Source: an uncultured Clostridia bacterium (GTDB taxonomy: Bacteria; Bacillota; Clostridia; Oscillospirales; Oscillospiraceae). Taken from it: a stretch of 5,880 nt of DNA. The stretch's first letter is position 1. Each line of letters opens with the position of its first letter. Position numbers and translations under genes: made by a program. The stretch is from NCBI GenBank assembly GCA_947177005.1, contig CAMWSZ010000211.1:1-5880 (forward strand). The letters run 5' to 3'. Below are positions 1-5,880 of this stretch, one piece after another. The notes below the pieces were generated by a model. The model made no database searches, was not told where the DNA came from, and was given only the letters and a program-made list of their open reading frames with translations.

Positions 1-109
1 CAATCACGCTGGCCGTTGCGATGGAAACAATTGCCAGCAGAGAGAGTACGCAGACAATCTCTTCAAATCTTTGGATGACAAGATCCAAGCCGTTGAGAGC
101 TTTTTTCAT
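1..109 (-). CDS. TRAP transporter small permease subunit (DctQ family), N-terminal fragment
   Basis: Reading the minus strand from the ATG at 107-109 gives 36 open codons that run off the window at position 1. The peptide starts MKKALNGLDLVIQRFEE and passes into a hydrophobic stretch (about residues 18-36, VCVLSLLAIVSIATA). A short basic, amphipathic leader with an R-x-E-E-like element just before the first membrane helix is the usual beginning of DctQ-type small subunits of tripartite ATP-independent periplasmic transporters. These sit in the membrane beside the large DctM permease and are fed by an extracellular DctP solute-binding protein. The gene follows the zinc dehydrogenase after 40 bases on the same strand and is probably the last enzyme-to-transport junction of the operon. 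DctM and possibly DctP should lie beyond position 1. Only one helix is visible, so another small membrane protein is possible. TRAP systems usually carry carboxylates, including sugar acids, which would limit the likely substrate. Confidence 0.72.
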   Translation of the reverse strand, partial: MKKALNGLDLVIQRFEEIVCVLSLLAIVSIATASVI

Positions 110-116
110 TTCATTT

Positions 117-125
117 CCCTCTTTC
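117..125 (-). promoter_or_regulatory. Ribosome binding site of the TRAP small-permease gene
   Basis: On the minus strand GAAAGAGGG lies 7 bases before the ATG at 107-109 and supports that start. A second ATG at 112-114 lies closer to this site but reads ATG-AAA-TGA, stopping after two codons, so it cannot be the gene start. The site is weaker than the AAGGAGG-type sites in front of most other genes of the operon. Confidence 0.55.
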
Positions 126-149
126 AATAAAAATTCATTTTCTCAGGCA

Positions 150-1184
150 TCAAAAAGTGATAACCGCCTTGATGGCCTCTCCCGATTTGGCATCCTCAAA
201 AGCCTTCAGGGCATCTTTATAGTCATATACGCTGATAATCTTTTTCAGGTCGTTCTGTGCCCGCTCCATCATATACATGACAGCAGAGCTTCCGTCTGTT
301 CTCCGATAAACAGTCGGCCCCTTTGCGCCGGCCAGCGTCAGCTCCTTGCGGAAAATGGGCAGCGGGTCAAAATCCCGGATGGTTCCATGGTAAACGCTGC
401 CTACCACGACCCGCCCGCCAGAGCGGACCACCCGTATGGCATCCGTCAGCACCTGGGGTGAGCCGGTGGCCTCAATGGTCACATCTGCACCCTTCTCACC
501 GCAAATCTGCCGGATTTGCGCCATGCCGTCCTCATCGTTGCCAACTACCGCGTCGAAGATACCGGTCTGACGGGCTTTTTCCTGCCGGGCCGGCCTCCGT
601 CCGACACATACGATAGCGCCTGCTCCCAGCTGCTTCAGCATGATCGCCGCAATAATGCCCATTGCACCAAGGCCAAAGACCACGACATTATCTCCCGGCT
701 TTATATTCGCCTGCATTGCGATATGGTAGGCACAGTTGGCCGGTTCCAGCAAAGAGGCGGTAATGTCATCCAGCGTGTCAGGAATCTGACTCAGGAAACC
801 ATAGTCCGGCGTACTGTGGACCAGCGTTTCCTCGGTAAAGCCGCCCGGCAGAAGCGCGTCATTCATGCTCCTGCAATAGTTCGGCAAACCGTTCCTGCAA
901 TTCCAGCACTGGCCGCAGGTCCGAGCCAATTCGGTTGCCACACGCATCCCGGGCTGGAAACCGCAGCTGTCATCCGCAGTCTCCGTCACGACACCGGAAA
1001 ACTCGTGGCCGAAATACAGCTCCTTGGTCATGTCACGCGTTCCGTTCAAAAGCGCAAGATCGCTGCCGCAAATGCCGCAGGCGCTGACATGCACTTTTAC
1101 AGTGCCACTTTGCAGCGCGGGGCCTTCCTCTACTGTTTGCAGCTGAAGGTCACCCGGCGCAAGTAATGCGATTTTCTTCAACAT
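150..1184 (-). CDS. Zinc-dependent medium-chain alcohol/polyol dehydrogenase (MDR family)
   Basis: The 344-residue product has the normal length for sorbitol/threonine/galactitol-phosphate-type dehydrogenases, cytoplasmic enzymes that interconvert a secondary alcohol and a ketone with NAD(P). The N-terminal GroES-like domain carries the catalytic zinc ligands: Cys39 in CGICGSD, His60-Glu61 in GHEFSG, and Glu147 in LLEPANC. The four structural-zinc cysteines are complete at 90, 93, 96 and 104. The Rossmann domain has GLGAMG at 171-176. The end of the second strand reads VGRR (194-197), where NAD-specific relatives usually have an acidic residue; the two arginines suggest NADP(H), which is an inference. 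The ATG at 1182-1184 follows a purine run (AGGAGAGGAGAGGG) that overlaps the stop codon of the preceding isomerase gene, with a 17-base gap, so the two genes are very likely cotranscribed and perhaps translationally coupled. Substrate is unknown; a sugar, polyol or sugar acid is likely from the neighbours. Confidence 0.93.
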   Translation of the reverse strand: MLKKIALLAPGDLQLQTVEEGPALQSGTVKVHVSACGICGSDLALLNGTRDMTKELYFGHEFSGVVTETADDSCGFQPGMRVATELARTCGQCWNCRNGLPNYCRSMNDALLPGGFTEETLVHSTPDYGFLSQIPDTLDDITASLLEPANCAYHIAMQANIKPGDNVVVFGLGAMGIIAAIMLKQLGAGAIVCVGRRPARQEKARQTGIFDAVVGNDEDGMAQIRQICGEKGADVTIEATGSPQVLTDAIRVVRSGGRVVVGSVYHGTIRDFDPLPIFRKELTLAGAKGPTVYRRTDGSSAVMYMMERAQNDLKKIISVYDYKDALKAFEDAKSGEAIKAVITF

Positions 1185-1201
1185 AAAAACCCTCTCCTCT
1201 C

Positions 1202-1975
1202 CTATTTCTCATATGCTGCCAGCAGTTCCCTTGCGTCCGCGCCGGCACTGCTCCAATCCAAGGGAATATCCGCCTCAACGGTCAGCGTACCATCATAGTC
1301 CTTCAGCTGACTGAAAAATGGAGCATAGTCATAGTCGTCCCGCAGATTCGGATACTTCCGCTCGGGATACGAAAGCGGATAGTCTATATGGACGTGGTGT
1401 ACGATGTCCCGATACTGTACCATGTCCTCAAAGGGTTCCTTGTTCCAGACAAAATGCCGGATATCCGCCATGGCAAAGAGGTTGGGCATATTTGCCGCCT
1501 CAATCACCCGTGCGGCCTCTGGCATCGTATTGATATAGTTGGAATACTTGGGCCCCAGAGGCTCAATCAGGACCTCCTGTCCCTGCTCCCCGGCAATCTC
1601 ACACAGCATCCGCAGGAACTGGATAAATACCTCTTCCTTTTTTATGCTGTCCTCGTCAATCAGCCAGCGGGCCTTGCCGTTGCCGAACAGGAGTGTCTTG
1701 ATCCCAAGCTCGCCCGACTTTTTACAGGTGGACTTCAAATAGAATTCCAGCGACGTCACCTGAAAGCCCGGCACAAAAAAGAGCGGTTCCGCTACCGGCA
1801 GCAGCCTTGCCCCGGTCGGGATCGGAAACGCGGTTTCTGCCACATGTGCCTTGAACGCGGCGAACTTTTCATCGCTCAAAGCCTCCAGCTCCGGCATATC
1901 CAGCTCCGCGTAATCGAAACCAGCCTTCCTGATTTCGTCATAATCCTTGATAAAGCCAAATCCACCAAGTCTCAT
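1202..1975 (-). CDS. Sugar phosphate isomerase/epimerase, TIM barrel (AP endonuclease 2-like fold)
   Basis: The product is 257 residues, a normal length for compact members of the xylose-isomerase-like TIM-barrel superfamily, which isomerise or epimerise keto-sugars, or act on inositol or keto-glycoside derivatives, using one divalent metal. It begins with the first strand (MRLGGFGF) and a GFDYAEL element at 19-25. All four expected metal ligands can be placed: Glu138 (VLIEPL), Asp171 (AMADIRH), His196 (HHVHID) and Glu234 (LTVEAD). The enzyme should therefore be active. No signal peptide is visible, so it is cytoplasmic. The ATG at 1973-1975 follows AAAGGAGG with 7-base spacing. It lies 31 bases after the kinase gene and 17 before the zinc dehydrogenase gene. 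It is clearly divergent in sequence from the other isomerase of this operon (4037-4927), so the two are unlikely to be redundant. Exact substrate cannot be told; 'sugar phosphate' in the family name does not prove a phosphorylated substrate. Confidence 0.9.
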   Translation of the reverse strand: MRLGGFGFIKDYDEIRKAGFDYAELDMPELEALSDEKFAAFKAHVAETAFPIPTGARLLPVAEPLFFVPGFQVTSLEFYLKSTCKKSGELGIKTLLFGNGKARWLIDEDSIKKEEVFIQFLRMLCEIAGEQGQEVLIEPLGPKYSNYINTMPEAARVIEAANMPNLFAMADIRHFVWNKEPFEDMVQYRDIVHHVHIDYPLSYPERKYPNLRDDYDYAPFFSQLKDYDGTLTVEADIPLDWSSAGADARELLAAYEK

Positions 1976-2006
1976 AGCAATCCCTCCTTTAAATTACACA
2001 TAAACA

Positions 2007-3002
2007 TTATCGGAGTCCGTCAAGAATCTCCGGCGAAAACCCTTCAAAGGCCCGTTCCCGCATCAGGTCCTGTACTTCCGCAAGCGTGGGAAGGCTGGTG
2101 ATAGCGCCCATACGGGAAACAGTGATCGCCGCGGTATGGCTTGCGAAGGCGAGGGCCTGCTCCTGGGAAAGCCCCGCTGTCAGTCCAGTGCAGAAAGCAG
2201 CGACAAAGGAGTCACCAGCCGCGGTGGGATCGGCCACATGCGGCATTTTGACGCATTGCGTGTGATGAACGCCGTCTTTTCCTGCAACAACGGAGCCGTT
2301 GCCGCCCATTGTGATAATAAGATTTTCCACACCGCGATTTTGGAATGCCTGCGCGACCGCCTTTACATCGTCGAAGTTGATTCCGTCCCCAACGCGGATC
2401 TCGTGATTGGCCAGAATAGCTGCCTCATGCTCGTTGGGAGAAAGATAGGTGGCACAGGAAAGCAGCTTATCCGACATCGGCGCCGCCGGAGCGGGATTCA
2501 CCATGACGGAGGTGCCGGCATCGTGGGCCCATTGGGCCACGGTTTCCACGACGGGCATAGGGAGCTCGAACTGGAGGATCAGCATATCGTAGCTGCCGAT
2601 CTCCTCTTTCAGCCATGCAAGTTCATCCACCGTGATTGTGAAATTTGCGCCGGGGCAGACGGTGATCCTGTTCTGCGTTCCGCTGCCGGTGACCTCCAGC
2701 AGAATAACAGCAACGCCGGTCGCCTCTGTTTCATCGGTCAGAACATGAGAAACGTCCACATCGGCTTCGCTGGCGACGGCAAGCAGCTTTTTTCCGAAAT
2801 CATCGCGGCCAACCTTGCCGGCCATGGTGACATCCGCGCCCAGCCGGGCGCATTGGACAGCTTGATTCAGCCCCTTGCCGCCGGGAGCAGTCTGAAATTT
2901 CATGCCAATGACCGTTTCCCCGGAATTGGGCACGCGTCCGGTGGATGCAATAACGTCCATGTTAAAGCTGCCAACGACCAGAATTTTAGGCTTTTTCAGC
3001 AT
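2007..3002 (-). CDS. PfkB-family sugar kinase, ribokinase-like
   Basis: This 331-residue cytoplasmic kinase transfers phosphate from ATP to a sugar. It shows the ribokinase pattern from end to end: the first strand ILVVGSFNMD (7-16), GGKGLNQA at 41-48, NPAPA at 169-173, SPNEHE at 188-193, TMGGNGS at 231-237, and the anion-hole/catalytic signature DPTAAGDSF at 258-266 with Asp264 as catalytic base. The C-terminal AAITVSRMGA (291-300) followed by SLP matches ribokinases. The usual ribokinase GGKGANQA has Leu in place of Ala here. The protein is about 20 residues longer than E. coli RbsK, mostly at the C-terminus. The start at 3000-3002 is preferred over an in-frame ATG at 3039-3041 because it has a good ribosome site and the upstream option overlaps the previous gene. 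Ribose is not indicated by the neighbours (no RbsD or ribose transporter), so the true substrate may be another pentose, hexose or product of the isomerases. Confidence 0.93.
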   Translation of the reverse strand: MLKKPKILVVGSFNMDVIASTGRVPNSGETVIGMKFQTAPGGKGLNQAVQCARLGADVTMAGKVGRDDFGKKLLAVASEADVDVSHVLTDETEATGVAVILLEVTGSGTQNRITVCPGANFTITVDELAWLKEEIGSYDMLILQFELPMPVVETVAQWAHDAGTSVMVNPAPAAPMSDKLLSCATYLSPNEHEAAILANHEIRVGDGINFDDVKAVAQAFQNRGVENLIITMGGNGSVVAGKDGVHHTQCVKMPHVADPTAAGDSFVAAFCTGLTAGLSQEQALAFASHTAAITVSRMGAITSLPTLAEVQDLMRERAFEGFSPEILDGLR

Positions 3003-3011
3003 GATAACCGA

Positions 3012-3020
3012 TCCTTTCCC
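3012..3020 (-). promoter_or_regulatory. Ribosome binding site deciding the kinase start
   Basis: Minus-strand GGGAAAGGA lies 9 bases before the ATG at 3000-3002 and just after the TGA (3022-3024) of the preceding oxidoreductase gene. The alternative in-frame ATG at 3039-3041 has no such site and would add 13 charged residues (MKRQKTEGKG...) ahead of the conserved first strand. The shorter start is therefore favoured. Confidence 0.7.
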
Positions 3021-3021
3021 T

Positions 3022-3996
3022 TCAGTCTTTTGCCGCTTCATTCATGCGGTCCAGAATGCGCCGGACCGTCAGCATCTCCCGGATCGACGCCCGCGGCCTT
3101 CTGCCGTTCACATAGTCATCCAGCGTCGCTTCCACAAACTTGGGATAGTAGACGTCACTGTCCGTGCTCAGGGAGATATTCATGACCTCTTTGCCGTATT
3201 CCCGCGCTTCCAGACGGTTCTCGGCCAGGGTGTAATAGCCGTTTTCCGTTACAATGCACCAACGGTTTTCCCGCTTGGCTTCCTCATCCATAGGATAGGC
3301 ATAGCCGGTTTCCAGTACCAGCGACGCGCCTGTCTCCATTTTGAGCAGGGAGGAACCATAGATTTCAATGTCATAAGTACCATTGTACTGATATGCTGAG
3401 GAGAGAACGTCAGCGGAGGCGGAGTCCGTCAGATACAGCGCCATGTCGATGAAATGAACACCGAGATTTGTCATACAGCCGCCGCCCGCCGTCTCTGACG
3501 CGAGCATCCACGGTGAGGATACTAGATACCGGGAGGGCGGACCGGCAATGAAGCGGTAACTCATGTGGAGAATTTTGCCGCTGAGAAGGGATTCCTTGAG
3601 TTTTGCTACGGTGTCGCTGTAGCGCCAGACAAAGGGAATGGCGCAGAAAGCGTCCGCCTTTTCAGCAGCCTCAGCGACCTTCAGGACTTCGCCCTCACTC
3701 ATACCCGCTGGCTTTTCGATGGCAAAGGGGATTTTGCGGGCGATGAGCTCCAGGGCCATAGCCGTCATCTCGTTATGCGGGGCAAAGGCAAACACAAAGT
3801 CCGGGTGCATTTCATCCAGAAGCGCTTTCCAGTCCGTGAAAGAATGGCAGCCGAGCTGCTGGGCGAATTGCTCTGAGATCGTCTCGTTGGAGTCGCTGAC
3901 GGCAACGACAGATCCTTTGGACAGCGCGGGGAAATACAGCGGCACATGCCAGTGGCTGACGCCAAGGAACGCGATTTTCAGTTCGTTTACATTCAT
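3022..3996 (-). CDS. Gfo/Idh/MocA family oxidoreductase (second copy, divergent)
   Basis: The 324-residue product is a cytoplasmic NAD(P)-dependent sugar, inositol or glycoside dehydrogenase by family. Residues 7-34 form the first part of a Rossmann fold, but the glycine motif is the variant GVSHWHVP (12-19) rather than GxGxxG. The family hallmark EKPAG is at 94-98, with Lys95 the expected catalytic or cofactor-contact lysine. The C-terminal domain has GGGCMTNLGVHFID (171-184), containing the expected His181 and Asp184, but Asn177 stands where many members have Asp. Identity with the first oxidoreductase of the operon (4940-5880) looks low, so the two probably act on different substrates or steps. 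The ATG at 3994-3996 follows AAAGGAG with 8-base spacing, 40 bases after the isomerase gene upstream. The gene ends 19 bases before the kinase start. Substrate is unknown. Confidence 0.92.
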   Translation of the reverse strand: MNVNELKIAFLGVSHWHVPLYFPALSKGSVVAVSDSNETISEQFAQQLGCHSFTDWKALLDEMHPDFVFAFAPHNEMTAMALELIARKIPFAIEKPAGMSEGEVLKVAEAAEKADAFCAIPFVWRYSDTVAKLKESLLSGKILHMSYRFIAGPPSRYLVSSPWMLASETAGGGCMTNLGVHFIDMALYLTDSASADVLSSAYQYNGTYDIEIYGSSLLKMETGASLVLETGYAYPMDEEAKRENRWCIVTENGYYTLAENRLEAREYGKEVMNISLSTDSDVYYPKFVEATLDDYVNGRRPRASIREMLTVRRILDRMNEAAKD

Positions 3997-4036
3997 GGGC
4001 GAAACTCCTTTCCAGTAAGCGTGTCGTAGGTACAGA

Positions 4037-4927
4037 TTAGATATCAGAGAGAACCTTGCGCAGATATTCGATAGACTTTTTCATACCGATAGACGCATCA
4101 GGGATATCATCGGGATGCCACCGGCGCTCGTATTCTAAAGAAAGCCAGTCCTCGTATCCGGCGGCTTTCACTTGACGCAGGATTTCGGGCCACGGAATAA
4201 TCCCTTCCCCAACGATCCGAGTATAGACGTTTCGCTCCGACTCGTCCGGGTGGGATAAGTCAGAAGAAGTAAACGCGATGTTGCCCTCGTGGAACCACAG
4301 GTCTTTGACGTGCATATGACCGATCAACCCAGTCTGTAACGCGATGGCCTGCTGATAGTCCTCGCAGCCCGTGAAGGTCAGGTTGGCCTGATCGTAGAGG
4401 ATACGGACGGCGCTGCTGTTGATATCACGGATCAGATCCGCGCTTTGGCGCGCGGAGAGCGTCATAGTGTTGAAGTGATTCTCAATCACCAGCGTGACGC
4501 CCTTGGCGCGGGCCTTTTCACCAAGATACCGCATGGACTCGATCAGCTTTGCCCGCTTCTCATCCAGCGCGTCCGTCTCCCCGGCGGACAGATTGCCGCC
4601 GTAGATGCGGATGCGGTCTGCGCCAAGGAAGTCGCAGTAGTCGATCACCTTTTCGATAGCGGCCACTTCGCTTTTGCGGACTTCCTCGTCCAGGGAATTG
4701 AAACGGGAGTTGTAGGGCGTCAGGCAGACAATCTGAATGCCGCTCTCCTTTGCGCAGTCTTTTACGGCTTGCAGGGTACTCTTGTCACAGTCGCAGGGAA
4801 GGCCGGAGCGGTAATCGTCCTGCACGACGATCTCCGCGCCTTCCGCGCCGATCTGGGAGAAAAGACGGATTGCTTCGGTAACGGTGTACTCCGGCGTACC
4901 CATTGTATGTCCGGCAATTTTAAACAT
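4037..4927 (-). CDS. Sugar phosphate isomerase/epimerase, TIM barrel (xylose isomerase-like)
   Basis: The product is 296 residues, normal for IolE/IolI/tagatose-epimerase-like TIM barrels that move a carbonyl or invert a carbon in a keto-sugar or inosose with a divalent metal. The four metal ligands are present: Glu149 (LVIENH), Asp179 (ILYDQAN), His206 (HMHVKD) and Glu265 (SLEYERR). The tail after the last ligand, RRWHPDDIPD (268-277), followed by a C-terminal helix, resembles members in which this segment closes over the active site. The ATG at 4925-4927 has an AAGGAGG site with 6-base spacing, and that site begins in the stop codon of the first oxidoreductase gene only 12 bases upstream. 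This indicates cotranscription and probably translational coupling, and suggests the two proteins act on the same compound. No signal peptide or membrane segment is seen. Substrate is unassigned. Confidence 0.92.
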   Translation of the reverse strand: MFKIAGHTMGTPEYTVTEAIRLFSQIGAEGAEIVVQDDYRSGLPCDCDKSTLQAVKDCAKESGIQIVCLTPYNSRFNSLDEEVRKSEVAAIEKVIDYCDFLGADRIRIYGGNLSAGETDALDEKRAKLIESMRYLGEKARAKGVTLVIENHFNTMTLSARQSADLIRDINSSAVRILYDQANLTFTGCEDYQQAIALQTGLIGHMHVKDLWFHEGNIAFTSSDLSHPDESERNVYTRIVGEGIIPWPEILRQVKAAGYEDWLSLEYERRWHPDDIPDASIGMKKSIEYLRKVLSDI

Positions 4928-4939
4928 GGGGGTCCTCCT

Positions 4940-5880
4940 TTATTCCATGCCGGGAAGCCCGGCGCTGAGCAGAACGCGGTTGAGCAGCTCGTGGGTCTTG
5001 TAGGCGTCCTGCGGGCTGGTGAGGGGCATCGTGTTGTTGCGGATGCAGTCGAAGAAGTGGCGGATTGCATAGCTGAAGCCCAGCTTGTCCTCCGATTTCG
5101 CCCAGCCCATCGCCAGCGGCGTCATCTCGGTCGTATGGCGCTGCTCGTTATCCACGATGGTTACGCTCTCAGGCATATGGATCAGAACCGTGCGGTTTCC
5201 TCCGTGCATTTCGAGACTTTCCTCCCACTGCCCGGCGCTGCGGTCAGCAACCAGCAGTCCGGCGGAGCCGCTTTCAAACTGGATCTGCGCGGTGGTAAAG
5301 GTCTCATAATCGCGATCTACGTACTTTGAGATTGCCTTGACGTCCGCAGCCTCACCACAGAAATAGCGCATGAGGTCGATCATATGTACCGCGTTTTCCA
5401 GCGTCGCATGGTACTCGGTCTGGGGGCGGTTCTTCTGGGCAATGATCACATCAGGCATTCCGTCGGCCCAGGCTTCCTTCGCCGTTTTCACGACAGGAGC
5501 ATAGCGCCGGTTGAAGCCGATCATTAGCTTCCGCCCAGTCTTCTCGGCCAAATCTGCGACCATAGCGCAATCCCGAAGGGTAGTTGCCATAGGCTTTTCA
5601 CTGTAGGTATCCACGCCGTGGTTCAGCAAGAAAGAAATCTGATCGGCATGGACGGCTTTGGGAGTCAGTACGAAGGCGCAGTCAAGTCCCAGATCAACCA
5701 GCTTCTCAATGGAATCGACAGCCTGCTCCGCGCCATAGCTCTTGGCCGCACGGAGGGCGTTTTCGTAGTTCTTGGCCATAACGCCAACGAATTCAATATC
5801 CTCGGTCTGCGCCAGCACAGGCAGGAAGTTGTTTTTTGCAACATAGCCGGTTCCGATAACGCCAACGCGCAGTTTATCAG
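4940..5880 (-). CDS. Gfo/Idh/MocA family oxidoreductase (first copy), 5' end outside the window
   Basis: The frame is open to the window edge, giving 312 visible residues (first codon at 5876-5878). The fragment begins DKLRVGVIGTGYVAKNN, the first Rossmann strand and its GTGYVA dinucleotide-binding loop, so only the start codon and perhaps a few residues are missing. An internal GTG at 5816-5818 falls after this loop and is not the true start. EKPMA, the family hallmark, is at fragment residues 94-98 (Lys95), followed by GFNRRYAP (121-128). The C-terminal domain has ENAVHMIDLMRYF (161-173), with His165 and Asp168 matching the family H-x-x-D element. The family oxidises or reduces a sugar, inositol or glycoside hydroxyl with NAD(P) in the cytoplasm. 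The gene ends at TAA (4940-4942), 12 bases before the isomerase gene, so the two form a tight oxidoreductase-isomerase pair. The promoter must lie beyond 5880, perhaps behind more genes. Confidence 0.93.
   Translation of the reverse strand, partial: DKLRVGVIGTGYVAKNNFLPVLAQTEDIEFVGVMAKNYENALRAAKSYGAEQAVDSIEKLVDLGLDCAFVLTPKAVHADQISFLLNHGVDTYSEKPMATTLRDCAMVADLAEKTGRKLMIGFNRRYAPVVKTAKEAWADGMPDVIIAQKNRPQTEYHATLENAVHMIDLMRYFCGEAADVKAISKYVDRDYETFTTAQIQFESGSAGLLVADRSAGQWEESLEMHGGNRTVLIHMPESVTIVDNEQRHTTEMTPLAMGWAKSEDKLGFSYAIRHFFDCIRNNTMPLTSPQDAYKTHELLNRVLLSAGLPGME

Noticed and set aside
110..149. Possible terminator or promoter between the zinc dehydrogenase and TRAP genes
   Set aside because: The 40-base gap is AT-rich but contains no convincing hairpin with a U-tract and no clear -35/-10 pair; it looks like a plain leader with a ribosome site.
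516..2101. Plus-strand open frames at 516-1166 and 1388-2101
   Set aside because: Both are antisense to genes with intact catalytic and metal-binding residues, and their translations contain no recognisable domain.
3039..3041. In-frame upstream ATG for the kinase gene
   Set aside because: It has no ribosome-binding site, overlaps the end of the preceding gene, and adds residues before the conserved first strand; the ATG at 3000-3002 is better supported.
2136..3185. Long plus-strand open frame of 349 codons opposite the kinase gene
   Set aside because: It lies antisense to a kinase with complete family motifs, shows no recognisable domain, and reflects the codon composition of the real gene on the other strand.
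3997..4036. Possible internal promoter or hairpin in the 40-base gap before the second oxidoreductase gene
   Set aside because: No inverted repeat long enough for a stable stem and no recognisable promoter elements; only a Shine-Dalgarno sequence is evident.
4445..5329. Plus-strand open frame of 294 codons opposite the first isomerase and first oxidoreductase genes
   Set aside because: It spans the junction of two well-supported minus-strand genes and has no family resemblance; it is a shadow frame.
5816..5818. GTG as start of the first oxidoreductase gene
   Set aside because: The frame stays open upstream to the window edge and encodes the essential nucleotide-binding loop GTGYVA before this GTG, so it is an internal valine codon.

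Overview
The window is one uninterrupted stretch of a catabolic operon. Seven genes all lie on the minus strand, separated by only 12 to 40 bases, and most have a strong purine-rich Shine-Dalgarno sequence (AAGGAGG type). Both end genes run off the window. The strong ribosome-binding sites, moderate GC content, gene families and dense accessory-sugar layout suggest a Firmicute, probably a Clostridia/Oscillospirales-like anaerobe from a gut or similar habitat. That assignment is an inference; no marker gene is present.

In transcription order (high to low coordinates) the genes are: (1) a Gfo/Idh/MocA oxidoreductase, start codon cut off at 5880; (2) a TIM-barrel sugar phosphate isomerase/epimerase, 4037-4927; (3) a second, divergent Gfo/Idh/MocA oxidoreductase, 3022-3996; (4) a ribokinase-like PfkB sugar kinase, 2007-3002; (5) a second TIM-barrel isomerase/epimerase, 1202-1975; (6) a zinc-dependent medium-chain alcohol/polyol dehydrogenase, 150-1184; (7) the first 36 residues of a protein that looks like the small membrane subunit (DctQ family) of a TRAP transporter, 1-109, which continues below position 1.

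Together these look like an uptake-and-processing route for a sugar, sugar acid, polyol or glycoside. A TRAP transporter would import the compound. Three NAD(P)-dependent dehydrogenases and two metal-dependent isomerases would rearrange it by oxidation, epimerisation/isomerisation and reduction, and the kinase would phosphorylate a product for central metabolism. The substrate cannot be read from the sequence. The doubled oxidoreductase plus TIM-barrel isomerase pairing resembles systems that work through keto-sugar intermediates (inositol catabolism, 3-keto-glycoside or C-glycoside cleavage), so this operon is a reasonable candidate for an uncharacterised sugar pathway. No promoter, regulator, terminator, RNA gene, repeat, mobile element or CRISPR array was found, and no gap between genes exceeds 40 bases.
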